A stretch of 64,000 nt of DNA, from assembly GCA_963740395.1 (NCBI GenBank), contig CAVUEP010000013.1, positions 11,726 through 75,725 on the forward strand. The letters run 5' to 3'. Below the pieces are notes generated by a model. That model saw only the letters and a program-made list of their open reading frames with translations. It did not search any database and was not told the origin of the DNA. The first letter of the stretch is position 1, and each line of letters opens with the position of its first letter. The translations under genes were made by a program, and so were the position numbers. This document shows positions 45,202 to 52,872 of this stretch, piece after piece. Origin of the DNA: CADEEN01 sp963740395 (GTDB lineage Bacteria > Pseudomonadota > Gammaproteobacteria > Burkholderiales > Burkholderiaceae_C).

Positions 45202-45576
45202 ATGAATTCATCCTGGACTGTTCGCGCGTGGCCGGCCCTATTGTGGCAGGCCGGTAACCCCTCGCAACTGCAATTCGATCACGTTGACACGCAGGTCTTC
45301 CCGTCCGACCGGGACGATGCACCGGTCTGCGGCCAAACTGTCTGGGCCGGCCCGCTGGACGACGGCCAGGTTGGCGTGGCCTGGGATTGGGTGCAGGTGT
45401 CCCAAGGCGTGGTCGCGATGGCCGACCCGATGTGCGTCGTCAGCAATCTGCGCCTGATCGGCCCGCAGGGTGAGGTGCTGACGGCCTGGGAGTCCGCGCG
45501 GCACCTGAACCAGATCGTCTACGGCCTGCCCTGGCAAGGCGAGGTGCAACGCGCCCTGCACCACCTGAACGACTGA
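45202..45576 (+). CDS. Small cytosolic protein of unknown function, divergent from luxR
   Basis: A 124-residue protein from the ATG at 45202 with AAGGAG six bases upstream. It is rich in Trp and Gln/Asp (VRAWPALLWQAGNP, VGVAWDWVQVSQGVVAMADP) with no signal peptide or membrane helix. It ends in a helical stretch LNQIVYGLPWQGEVQRALHH. Transcribed divergently from luxR across 121 bp that should hold both promoters. Function not recognised; its position suggests membership in the same regulatory locus. Confidence 0.7.
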   Translation: MNSSWTVRAWPALLWQAGNPSQLQFDHVDTQVFPSDRDDAPVCGQTVWAGPLDDGQVGVAWDWVQVSQGVVAMADPMCVVSNLRLIGPQGEVLTAWESARHLNQIVYGLPWQGEVQRALHHLND

Positions 45577-45615
45577 GCGTGCGTCGGCGCGCGGGGCCGC
45601 AGGCCGCGGGCGCCC

Positions 45616-46782
45616 TCACTTCAATGCGGCTGTGCGCAGCTGGCGTGACACGAAGGTCAGGCCGGCCGCGACGACCAGCCCGCACACCAGCAGCGGCACC
45701 GCCATGTCAGGCACGCCGATGGCCTCGCCCTTGAGTACACGGTTCATCAGCGTCACCTGGCCAAGCGCCGGCACGGCCAGATGCCAGGGCGCCTCGCCGC
45801 TCTGGTTGAACACGCTCACCAAGGGCAGCAGTGACACGCCCAGAATGACCACGGTGTTGTTGGCCTGCGCCTCCTTGAAGGTTCTACAGCGAATCGCAAT
45901 GGCCATCATCAGCGCAGCCAATGCGGCCGCCAGCGGGGCCAGCAGCGCCAGCATCAGGCCCACCTCGCGCAGTCCGAACTGGAACATCGCGGCCAGCGTC
46001 TCGCTACGCAACAGGTACTGCGCGGGCAGGAACGAGAAGCAGCTGAGCAAGGCGATCAGCATGCCCACCGACGAGACGGCGCCCCATTTGCCGAGCACCA
46101 GCGACAGCCGGGACGCCGGGTTCATCAGCAGCGGCTCGAGCGAACCGCGTTCGCGCTCGCCGGCCGTGGTGTCCAGGGCCGCATTCAAGGCCCCGTACAG
46201 CACCGCCATCAGGACGAAGAAGGGCAAGATGCTGGTCAGGCGCGCGGCGCGCGACTGCGGATTGGCCAGGTCGCGGTCCTGCACGTCCAGCACCTCCAGT
46301 GTCGCGGGGGCCACCCCGCGCAGTGCCAACCGCAGCACCGCTTGCTCGTTGGAGAAGCCACGCAGCAGCCGCGTGAGCCGGCCGACGCTGCCGCTGGCGC
46401 GTTGGTTGGCGCTGCTGGAGACAATCTCGACCAGCGGCGCCTCGCCACGCGCCAACTCCGCTTCGAAGTCCTGGCCGACGACGAGCACCGGGTCGCCCAG
46501 CGATTGGTTGGTCAGCCGCTGCTCGTAGTCGGCGGGTGCCGCATTGACGCGATAGGTCTGGCGCAACAGGTAGTTCTGCAAAGTAGGCGCCTGCTCGACG
46601 CCCGCGACGAGCACGGTGCGTTCCTCGGCGCGCTTCTCGATGCCGGCAACGAGCGCCGACAACGCGATCAGCACCAAGGGCCCGATCGCCACCGACGACA
46701 GCAGCACCACGACCAGCGTGCGCCGGTCGCGCAGGGCGTCGAGCAGCTCCTTGCGAAAGACGATCCACGCGTTCATGACCAT
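45616..46782 (-). CDS. ABC-2 type (NatB-like) transporter permease
   Basis: A 388-residue membrane protein from the ATG at 46782 (GGAG five bases upstream). It has an N-terminal helix (TLVVVLLSSVAIGPLVLIAL), a large extracytoplasmic loop (about residues 60-190) and five C-terminal helices, with the ABC-2 signature DTTAGERERGSLEPLLMNPA. This is the NatB/YhaP exporter layout (sodium or peptide/antibiotic efflux). It overlaps the ATPase gene by ten bases, and the hydrolase gene lies upstream. It is convergent with the 45202 gene; no clear terminator is seen in the 39 bp between them. Confidence 0.85.
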   Translation of the reverse strand: MVMNAWIVFRKELLDALRDRRTLVVVLLSSVAIGPLVLIALSALVAGIEKRAEERTVLVAGVEQAPTLQNYLLRQTYRVNAAPADYEQRLTNQSLGDPVLVVGQDFEAELARGEAPLVEIVSSSANQRASGSVGRLTRLLRGFSNEQAVLRLALRGVAPATLEVLDVQDRDLANPQSRAARLTSILPFFVLMAVLYGALNAALDTTAGERERGSLEPLLMNPASRLSLVLGKWGAVSSVGMLIALLSCFSFLPAQYLLRSETLAAMFQFGLREVGLMLALLAPLAAALAALMMAIAIRCRTFKEAQANNTVVILGVSLLPLVSVFNQSGEAPWHLAVPALGQVTLMNRVLKGEAIGVPDMAVPLLVCGLVVAAGLTFVSRQLRTAALK

Positions 46783-47612
46783 GTTTGCTCCCTGGCGCTG
46801 CGCGCGGTCCCTCCGAGAGGGACGCCACCTTCCTTGGGACGGCCCTGCGAAAGGTTCGCTCCTGGGTCGGCATTGAACGCCAGCTTGACGAAGGTCTCTT
46901 CGAAGTCTTGTTCGCCACAGGACGCGTTGAGATCGGCGACGCTGCCTTGCGCCACGGTGCGGCCGTGCGAGACGACGATGACGTGGTCGCACAGGCGCTC
47001 CACCTCCTGCATGATGTGGGTCGAGAACACGATGCACTTGCCCTCGACGTCGCGCAGGCGCCGCAGCGATTCGCGCAGCGCGCGCGTGGCCAGCACATCC
47101 AGGCCATTGGTCGGCTCGTCCAGGACGATGTTCGGCGGGTTGTGCACGAGGGCGCGCGCGAGAGCGGTCTTCATGCGCTCGCCCTGGCTGAAGCCCTCCG
47201 TTCGCCGCTCCAGCAGCGGCTGCATGTCCAGCATATGCGCCAGTGCATCGGCACGCTGCGACGCGGCGACATCACTCATGCCGTGCAAGCGACCGTAGTA
47301 GACGATGTTCTCGCGCGCCGTCAGTCGCGCATACAGCCCCCGCGCATCGCTGAGCACGCCCATGCGCGCAAGCGCAGCCCGCGGCGCGCTGCGCACATCG
47401 ATGCCGTCCACACGCAACTCGCCCGCATCGGGCGCCAGCAGCGCTGCGAGCAGGCGCAGGGTCGTGGTCTTGCCGGCCCCATTGGGCCCGAGCAGGCCGG
47501 TAATGCGGCCGTCCGCTGCCTGGAAACTCACGCCGTCGACGGCTTGCACCGTGCGCGCCTTCTTGCCGCGGCCCTGCGAGAAGCGCTTGGCCAAGCGCTG
47601 GACTTCGATCAT
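46773..47612 (-). CDS. ABC transporter ATPase (NatA-like)
   Basis: A 279-residue ATPase. It has Walker A GLLGPNGAGKTTTLRLLAAL, Q-loop region MGVLSDARGLYARLTARENI, signature GFSQGERMKTALARAL, Walker B NIVLDEPTNGLDVLATR and H-loop VFSTHIMQEVERL. It starts at the ATG at 47612, overlapping the hydrolase stop by four bases. About 25 C-terminal residues (SQGRPKEGGVPLGGTARSAR) look like read-through low-complexity sequence. Partner of the downstream permease. Confidence 0.9.
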   Translation of the reverse strand: MIEVQRLAKRFSQGRGKKARTVQAVDGVSFQAADGRITGLLGPNGAGKTTTLRLLAALLAPDAGELRVDGIDVRSAPRAALARMGVLSDARGLYARLTARENIVYYGRLHGMSDVAASQRADALAHMLDMQPLLERRTEGFSQGERMKTALARALVHNPPNIVLDEPTNGLDVLATRALRESLRRLRDVEGKCIVFSTHIMQEVERLCDHVIVVSHGRTVAQGSVADLNASCGEQDFEETFVKLAFNADPGANLSQGRPKEGGVPLGGTARSAREQTWS

Positions 47613-49093
47613 CGTGCGGCTCCGGGCAAGGCAAACATCGGCGGCCTGGGGATGCCGGTCACGCAACTCGCATCCACCGCGAGCGCCTCCTCGTCGGTCT
47701 GCGCATCGACAAAGCGGAACAACACGTCGCGCATGCACCCGATGGCCATCACGCCGTGGCCGGCATGGGGCACCACCGTGTGGCGCGCCTTGGCGCCCAG
47801 CGCCGTCGCCGTTCGTTCGCCATGCCGAGGCGGCGTCACCGGGTCGATGCCGCCCGACAGCACCAGGGTGGCCGCGGGCGCCGGCGGCAGCGTGTAGAAG
47901 GCCGCCGGCACGTCCCCGCGAGGCCACGGCGCGCAGACCTCGCGGTACAGAGCAAGGAAACTGTCACCGAAGTCAGCGCCCGGCCGGTCCGTCGATTGCG
48001 CGATGCGCGGCATGTCCTCTGCGCAGACGACCGAGAAGTGCATGCCGGCGGCCATGCGCATGCCGCGTCGCCCGACCAGCGCCTGCGCCAGCGCAGCCAG
48101 GCCGTCGAAGCGCCCCTGTGTGGCTTCGCCGATCGCTGCGGGCAGCGCCGAGCTCAATGCCGGTACGTACAGCGGGCCGCGAACCAGGCCCAGCAGCATG
48201 TCGCGCGTCAGCGTCAGCCGCTCGCTTCGGTGGGTCAGCGGGTGGCGCAGCTCGACCGAGCGCGGCAATGAGGCCAGCAAGGCCTGCCAGCGTTCGCGCA
48301 GCCGCGGCTCGCGCGCCGCGCAGCCGGGGTCTTTGGAGCAGGCGTCGAAGAGTGCATCGAGTGCGGCCTGGTTGTCGGTCGAGAACGCGGCCGGCAGCAC
48401 CATGTCGGGCGGGGCCACGCCGTCGATCACGGCGCGCCGCACGCGGTCGGGGAACAGGCGCTGGTATTCGAGCGCGGCGCGGGTGCCGTACGAGCCACCG
48501 ACGAGGTTGATACGCGGCGCGCCCAGGGCCGCGCGCACCGCCTCGACATCCTGCATCGCCAGCGTGGTCGTGAAGAAGCGCAGGTCGCCGTAGGGCAACG
48601 CCTTCAACTCGACCAGACAGGCGGCAAGCCGCTCGCGCTGGCGCTCGAGGCTGAACAACTCCGCCAGCGGCAGCGCGGGGTCGTCGGCATCGCAATGCAG
48701 TGGCGCACTGCGTCCGGTACCGCGCTGGTCGATCAGGACGATGTCGCGGCGATTGGCGAATCGCGACAGCATGGCCGACACGGCAGGCGCGATCTCGATC
48801 GCGCTCTGCCCCGGACCGCCGGCGAAGAAGAAGACCGGGTCCGGCTGCTTGTTGCGCGCCAGCGCGGGCAGCACGGCATAGTGGACCGCGATCTGCGTCG
48901 CCTGCGGTCGTGCCGGGTCGAGCGGGCGCTCCACCGTGCCGCAGAGTGCCTGGTGTTCGATGCCGCGCAGGCGGCAGGGTGTGGGTCCGGCGTCTGTGGC
49001 CAACGCCCGGCTTGGCGCACTTGCCGTCGCGCAGGCGAGCGCGAACAGGCACAGGGCGCGGCCGATCAGGGAGGGGATTTGCATGGCACGCAT
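47609..49093 (-). CDS. Secreted alpha/beta hydrolase (TAP/proline-iminopeptidase-like)
   Basis: A 494-residue (or 491 from the second Met) exported hydrolase. The signal peptide is LIGRALCLFALACATASAPSRA. The catalytic Ser is in NLVGGSYGTRAALEYQRLFP, an oxyanion/HGGPG-like FFFAGGPGQSAIEI precedes it, and the Asp and His are in LSGGIDPVTPPRHGE and VVPHAGHGVMAIGC. This is the tripeptidyl-aminopeptidase/proline-iminopeptidase pattern with C-terminal TAP-like domain. No strong ribosome site is visible before either start. Translationally coupled to the ABC genes, it may degrade or process a peptide linked to that exporter. Confidence 0.85.
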   Translation of the reverse strand: MRAMQIPSLIGRALCLFALACATASAPSRALATDAGPTPCRLRGIEHQALCGTVERPLDPARPQATQIAVHYAVLPALARNKQPDPVFFFAGGPGQSAIEIAPAVSAMLSRFANRRDIVLIDQRGTGRSAPLHCDADDPALPLAELFSLERQRERLAACLVELKALPYGDLRFFTTTLAMQDVEAVRAALGAPRINLVGGSYGTRAALEYQRLFPDRVRRAVIDGVAPPDMVLPAAFSTDNQAALDALFDACSKDPGCAAREPRLRERWQALLASLPRSVELRHPLTHRSERLTLTRDMLLGLVRGPLYVPALSSALPAAIGEATQGRFDGLAALAQALVGRRGMRMAAGMHFSVVCAEDMPRIAQSTDRPGADFGDSFLALYREVCAPWPRGDVPAAFYTLPPAPAATLVLSGGIDPVTPPRHGERTATALGAKARHTVVPHAGHGVMAIGCMRDVLFRFVDAQTDEEALAVDASCVTGIPRPPMFALPGAAR

Positions 49094-49184
49094 TGTTGAC
49101 GCGCTGGCGGCGTGTCGGCGCGTGCTCGCGATGAATCACGCGCCTGCCTGCACAAATCAGCGCCGGCCGCAGCTGAGTGGCGCC

Positions 49185-49571
49185 TCAGGCCAGCATGCGC
49201 TTGAGTTCGCCGCTGGCGATCAACTTGGCCAAGTCGCCGGCCCCGCCGATCAGCGTCCCACGCACAAAGATCATTGGCAACGTCGGCCAGCCGGTCCACA
49301 TCTTCAACGCGTTGCGGCGACGCCAGCCGCCGAAGTAGTTGCCGTAGTCCAGGTCGTGGTGCGCAATGCCGGCGGCGTCAAGCGCCCGGCGCGCCCGGCG
49401 CGGAAAGGGGTTCTGGCCCATGCCGACCACCACCACGGGGTGCACCGCCACGGCGTGTTGCACTTCCTGCACGATGTCGGCATGGTGCGCGGCGATGCGC
49501 GCATGGATCGCAGGATGGATGTGATCTTCGTCGAGAACGGCGCGCGGCATGGCGGTTGCGCCCGTGCTCAC
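49185..49571 (-). CDS. Glutaredoxin-fold protein lacking the active-site cysteine
   Basis: A 128-residue protein with a GTG start (49571) overlapping the stop of the thioredoxin-fold gene by four bases. A short helical N-terminus (ILHARIAAHHADIVQEVQH-like) precedes a glutaredoxin fold: VVVVGMGQNPFPRRARRALDAA, WTGWPTLPMIFVRGTLIGGA and LAKLIASGEL. At the position of the CPYC/CGFS active site it reads GQNP, with no Cys in the whole protein, so a thiol oxidoreductase function is unlikely. The conserved cis-Pro region (WPTLP) that binds glutathione is kept. Possibly a regulatory or iron-cluster-related relative. Confidence 0.75.
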   Translation of the reverse strand: MSTGATAMPRAVLDEDHIHPAIHARIAAHHADIVQEVQHAVAVHPVVVVGMGQNPFPRRARRALDAAGIAHHDLDYGNYFGGWRRRNALKMWTGWPTLPMIFVRGTLIGGAGDLAKLIASGELKRMLA

Positions 49572-51139
49572 GACTTGCTGGGCAGCACGCCCGCGCAGGT
49601 GGCTCGCTGGCCGTCGGCCGCGTCGACCTTGGCGCAGACGCGGTCAAGCTGATCCTGCAGCCGCTTCACGGTCGCTGCGTGCTTGCCATCGGCGTTCCAG
49701 CTTGCGAGTTTCTTGCCAACGCGCTGCAGCGAGCGCGCGCTGCGCTCATGGAAGGCGCCCTTGTCCAGCGCGGCTTCGGCGAACAGCTGAGAGGCCGCCT
49801 TCTCGATGCGCGCCGCATCGGCTGGCGCCAGATCCACCAGCGCATTGATGTAGCTCGCGCCCCATTGCAGCCGCGTGGCCGGGCCCTCGCTCTTGTCGAA
49901 AGCCTGTTGGTACCAGCGCAGGGCCTCCTCAGGCTTGCCCAGCTTCCTGGCGTTGCCGCCCAGCTGGCTCATCAGGTAGTACGGCGAGTGGCTCTTGGCC
50001 AGGTTGGCCTTCAGCAGCGCATCGCTCTCAGTCCACAGGCCCGCCTGCCCCAACAGGTACGCGGCTTCCGTGATCACGGCCTGGCGCTCATAACCGTCGG
50101 TGATCTCGCGATCCTGGCGCGCGGCCGCGTCGCGCACTTCCTGCACCAACGGCGCGGCCAGTTTGGGTTGGGTCGAGTCCTTGGGCTGCCCGAGGCGGGC
50201 CAATGCCACGCGCGCCGTCAGCGCGCTGAGACGGTCCCCGCGCGACAAGGTCGCGTCGGCCTGGAAGCGTTTCAAGACGGTATCGAACTGCGCCACCAGC
50301 GGCGCCCGCTCGGCCCCGTCCTCGCTGGCCAGCGCCTTGACGATATCGTCGGCGCCGCCGATCAGCACGTCCATGTGGGTTCTCGCCAATGCGGCGTCGG
50401 CAAGGACGCGCTGGACCCGCTGCCTCAGCGCCGCGTCGGGCTTCACGCCCTTGCCGTCGTCACTGGCCGCGAGGGCCTTGAGCCACAGCCGGGTGCTGGT
50501 TTCGGTGTCCCCCTGCGTCTGCGCCTGGCACCGCACCGCAAGCTCCGTGAGTACATGGGGGCGGTCAGCGCGGGCGACCAGCCCGCTGTCGTCGGTCTCC
50601 CAGGAATGGAACGACAGCATGCGCCACTCGTTGGCCGTGATGGCCTTGCCCGCCCGGGCGTCGGCCAACACGGCGGCGATCGGACGCCCGCCGGCCAGGC
50701 CCGCCTGCAACAGGGCCATCACCTGCGGCGCATCCGCGCTGCCGGGCAGGCGCGTGATCTCGCTGCCCCCCGCGGTGAACAGCACCAACGTCGGGTAGCC
50801 GCTGACCTTGAAGCGCGCGCCGAGTTTTTGCGCTGCCGGCCGGTCGCCGTCGATGTGAACGGCGACGAAGGCCCTGCTCTGCGCGGCGAAGTCCTGGCGA
50901 TTGAACAGCGTTGCCTTGAGCTGGTTGCACGGCGGGCACCAAGTCGCGCCCCAGTACAGCAGCACCGGCTTGGCCTCGGCTCGGGCCTTGGCGAACGCGC
51001 GCTCGATGTCGGCGTCGGCTGCCGCCGACAGCCAGGCGACGTTGGTCGAAGGCGGCCCTGCCGCGGCCAGACCGCCCAACGGGGCGGCGAAGGCCAGGGC
51101 CAGCATCAACATGCGCGTCAGGCGATTGAGCAAGGGCAT
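49568..51139 (-). CDS. Exported thioredoxin-fold protein with long TPR-like C-terminus
   Basis: A 523-residue protein from the ATG at 51139 (the frame is open further but without a signal). The signal peptide is MPLLNRLTRMLMLALAFAAPLGGLAAAG. Residues 30-150 are a thioredoxin domain with active site LLYWGATWCPPCNQLKATLF and cis-Pro SGYPTLVLFTAGG. The remaining 370 residues are alpha-helical repeats of the TPR kind (KLGKPEEALRWYQQAFDKSE). Likely a periplasmic disulfide reductase or chaperone. The Cys-less glutaredoxin-like gene is coupled downstream. Confidence 0.8.
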   Translation of the reverse strand: MPLLNRLTRMLMLALAFAAPLGGLAAAGPPSTNVAWLSAAADADIERAFAKARAEAKPVLLYWGATWCPPCNQLKATLFNRQDFAAQSRAFVAVHIDGDRPAAQKLGARFKVSGYPTLVLFTAGGSEITRLPGSADAPQVMALLQAGLAGGRPIAAVLADARAGKAITANEWRMLSFHSWETDDSGLVARADRPHVLTELAVRCQAQTQGDTETSTRLWLKALAASDDGKGVKPDAALRQRVQRVLADAALARTHMDVLIGGADDIVKALASEDGAERAPLVAQFDTVLKRFQADATLSRGDRLSALTARVALARLGQPKDSTQPKLAAPLVQEVRDAAARQDREITDGYERQAVITEAAYLLGQAGLWTESDALLKANLAKSHSPYYLMSQLGGNARKLGKPEEALRWYQQAFDKSEGPATRLQWGASYINALVDLAPADAARIEKAASQLFAEAALDKGAFHERSARSLQRVGKKLASWNADGKHAATVKRLQDQLDRVCAKVDAADGQRATCAGVLPSKS

Positions 51140-51321
51140 CGGTGTCTTTCCGCAGCGCCACCATACAGGGCGTTTCTGGCCATCAGGACGCCGATTGTGC
51201 GCCCGGACGAGCCCACCTGCCCAAGGGGTGACACGCTTTGGAACGCGGTCGACGAAACCATCGAATGCGGCGTACAAGGGTGCCGAATGCAACCGCCGCG
51301 CCGAAGCCCTAAAGTGCCGGC

Positions 51322-52182
51322 ATGACCACCCCTCCTGCCTCCTTGTCTGACCCCCGACCCGTGGAGAGCCTGGTCGTTGGCCGCGCCACCAGCGACGGCG
51401 CCGGCGTCAAGCTGACGCGCGTGCTGACGCAGGACCTGCAACGCCGGCTCGATCCGTTCCTGATGCTCGACGCCTTCGGCAGCGACGCGGCCGATGACTA
51501 CGTCGGCGGCTTCCCCGACCACCCGCATCGCGGTTTCGAAACCGTCACCTACATGCTGGAGGGCCGCATGCGTCACCGCGACTCCGCCGGCAACGAGGGC
51601 CTGCTGCAAGGCGGCGCGGTGCAGTGGATGACGGCCGGGCGCGGCGTGATTCACAGTGAAATGCCCGAACAGGCCCAGGGGCGGATGGAGGGCTTCCAGC
51701 TCTGGCTGAACTTGCCGGCCAAGGACAAGATGTGCCCGCCTTGGTACCGCGACATCGCCAGCGAAGAAATCCCTGAATGGCGCGGCAACGGCGCCACGGT
51801 GCGCGTGATCGCCGGCGCCTACGGTGGACTCGCAGGCGCGGTCGTGCGCGATGCGACTGCGGCGCTGTACCTGGACCTCCATCTCGACGCGGCGGTCGCG
51901 TTCGAGCACCTGCTCGATCCCGCGCACAACGCCTTTGTCTACGTTTATCGCGGCGCCGTCGACATCGGGGGCCAGCGGGTGTCGCGCGGGCGCATGGCGA
52001 TCCTCGCCAACCGCGGCGACGGCGTGCGCTTGGTCGCGACTGACGAAGGCAGTCGGGCACTGTTGATTGCCGGGCGGCCACTGAAGGAGCCGATCGCGCA
52101 GCATGGGCCGTTTGTGATGAACACGCAGGCCGAGTTGCGGCAGGCTGTTGAAGACTTCCACGCCGGGCGCCTCGCGGCCTGA
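51322..52182 (+). CDS. Pirin-family protein
   Basis: A 286-residue bicupin of the pirin/YhhW type. It has the iron-ligand motif FPDHPHRGFETVTYMLEG, the matching GGAVQWMTAGRGVIHSEMP, and a C-terminal cupin (FVYVYRGAVDIGGQ, GSRALLIAGRPLKEPIAQHG). Family members are Fe-dependent quercetinases or redox-sensitive regulators; which applies is not visible. Start ATG 51322. It is transcribed away from the thioredoxin-fold gene, and DUF427 is convergent on the other side. Confidence 0.9.
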   Translation: MTTPPASLSDPRPVESLVVGRATSDGAGVKLTRVLTQDLQRRLDPFLMLDAFGSDAADDYVGGFPDHPHRGFETVTYMLEGRMRHRDSAGNEGLLQGGAVQWMTAGRGVIHSEMPEQAQGRMEGFQLWLNLPAKDKMCPPWYRDIASEEIPEWRGNGATVRVIAGAYGGLAGAVVRDATAALYLDLHLDAAVAFEHLLDPAHNAFVYVYRGAVDIGGQRVSRGRMAILANRGDGVRLVATDEGSRALLIAGRPLKEPIAQHGPFVMNTQAELRQAVEDFHAGRLAA

Positions 52183-52205
52183 CGCGGCCGGGTCGGCGCC
52201 GTGGG

Positions 52206-52487
52206 CTAGGGCTCGACCTTGACGCCCTTCCAGAACGCCACCCGGCCCTTGATCGCGGCCACGGACTCGTCGGGTTCGGGGTAGTACCAGACCGCGTCGG
52301 GGTTGAGTTCACCGTCGACGAACAGGCTGTAGTAATGCGCCTGCCCTTTCGGGCTGCTGCTGCGGTGGTTGCTGAAGCTGACGTAGTCACGCTTCAGGCT
52401 CGCCTCGGGAAAGTAGTGGTCGCCGTCGATCACGACCGTGTCGTCACTCTCGGCGATGACGGTGCCATTCCAGACTGCCTTGACCAT
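52206..52487 (-). CDS. DUF427-family protein
   Basis: A 93-residue protein from the ATG at 52487. It carries the DUF427 core: KAVWNGTVIAESDDTVVIDG, HYFPEASLKRDYVSFSNHRS, a YSLFVDGELNPDAVWYYPEP block and the ending IKGRVAFWKGVKVEP. The fold is a small beta-tent, enzymatic role unknown. It is preceded by AGAGG and followed by a short gap to the convergent pirin gene. Confidence 0.85.
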   Translation of the reverse strand: MVKAVWNGTVIAESDDTVVIDGDHYFPEASLKRDYVSFSNHRSSSPKGQAHYYSLFVDGELNPDAVWYYPEPDESVAAIKGRVAFWKGVKVEP

Positions 52488-52521
52488 GCGGACCTCTGCT
52501 CGTTGCCTGACGCAACTGACA

Positions 52522-52752
52522 TCATGCCCTGGGCCCGTGGTACGCCGGCTCGGTGTCGGAAAAGACCGCGCCCGGCGTGCCGCGGTGCTCGATGACGTCC
52601 AGGCCACGGGCCAGGTCGAAACTCGAGTCGTAGCAACTGCTGGCCTCGTAAAACCAGTCGTCGTCGGGTCGCGCCGGTGCCGTGTTCGGCCGCAGGCGGC
52701 TCAGGCCATCGGATATCAGGTTGAGCATGGTGGTCATCTTTCGAATCAGCAT
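52522..52752 (-). CDS. Small conserved-looking protein, function unknown
   Basis: A 76-residue protein from the ATG at 52752 (alternative at MTTMLNL). It is acidic and aromatic, with WFYEASSCYDSSFDLARGLD and HRGTPGAVFSDTEPAYHGPR. No signal or membrane helix. It sits 34 bp upstream of DUF427 on the same strand and divergent from the flavoenzyme. No family recognised. Confidence 0.5.
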   Translation of the reverse strand: MLIRKMTTMLNLISDGLSRLRPNTAPARPDDDWFYEASSCYDSSFDLARGLDVIEHRGTPGAVFSDTEPAYHGPRA

Positions 52753-52872
52753 GTCGGCAATCTTCGGCGCCGGGCGCGCAGCCCTCAATCACCCCAAAGG
52801 GGGAATTCCGCAGGCGCCGCCGCCTAGACTGGCGCTTGCCGTTCGCCGTACCCACCGCCTGAAGGACTGACC

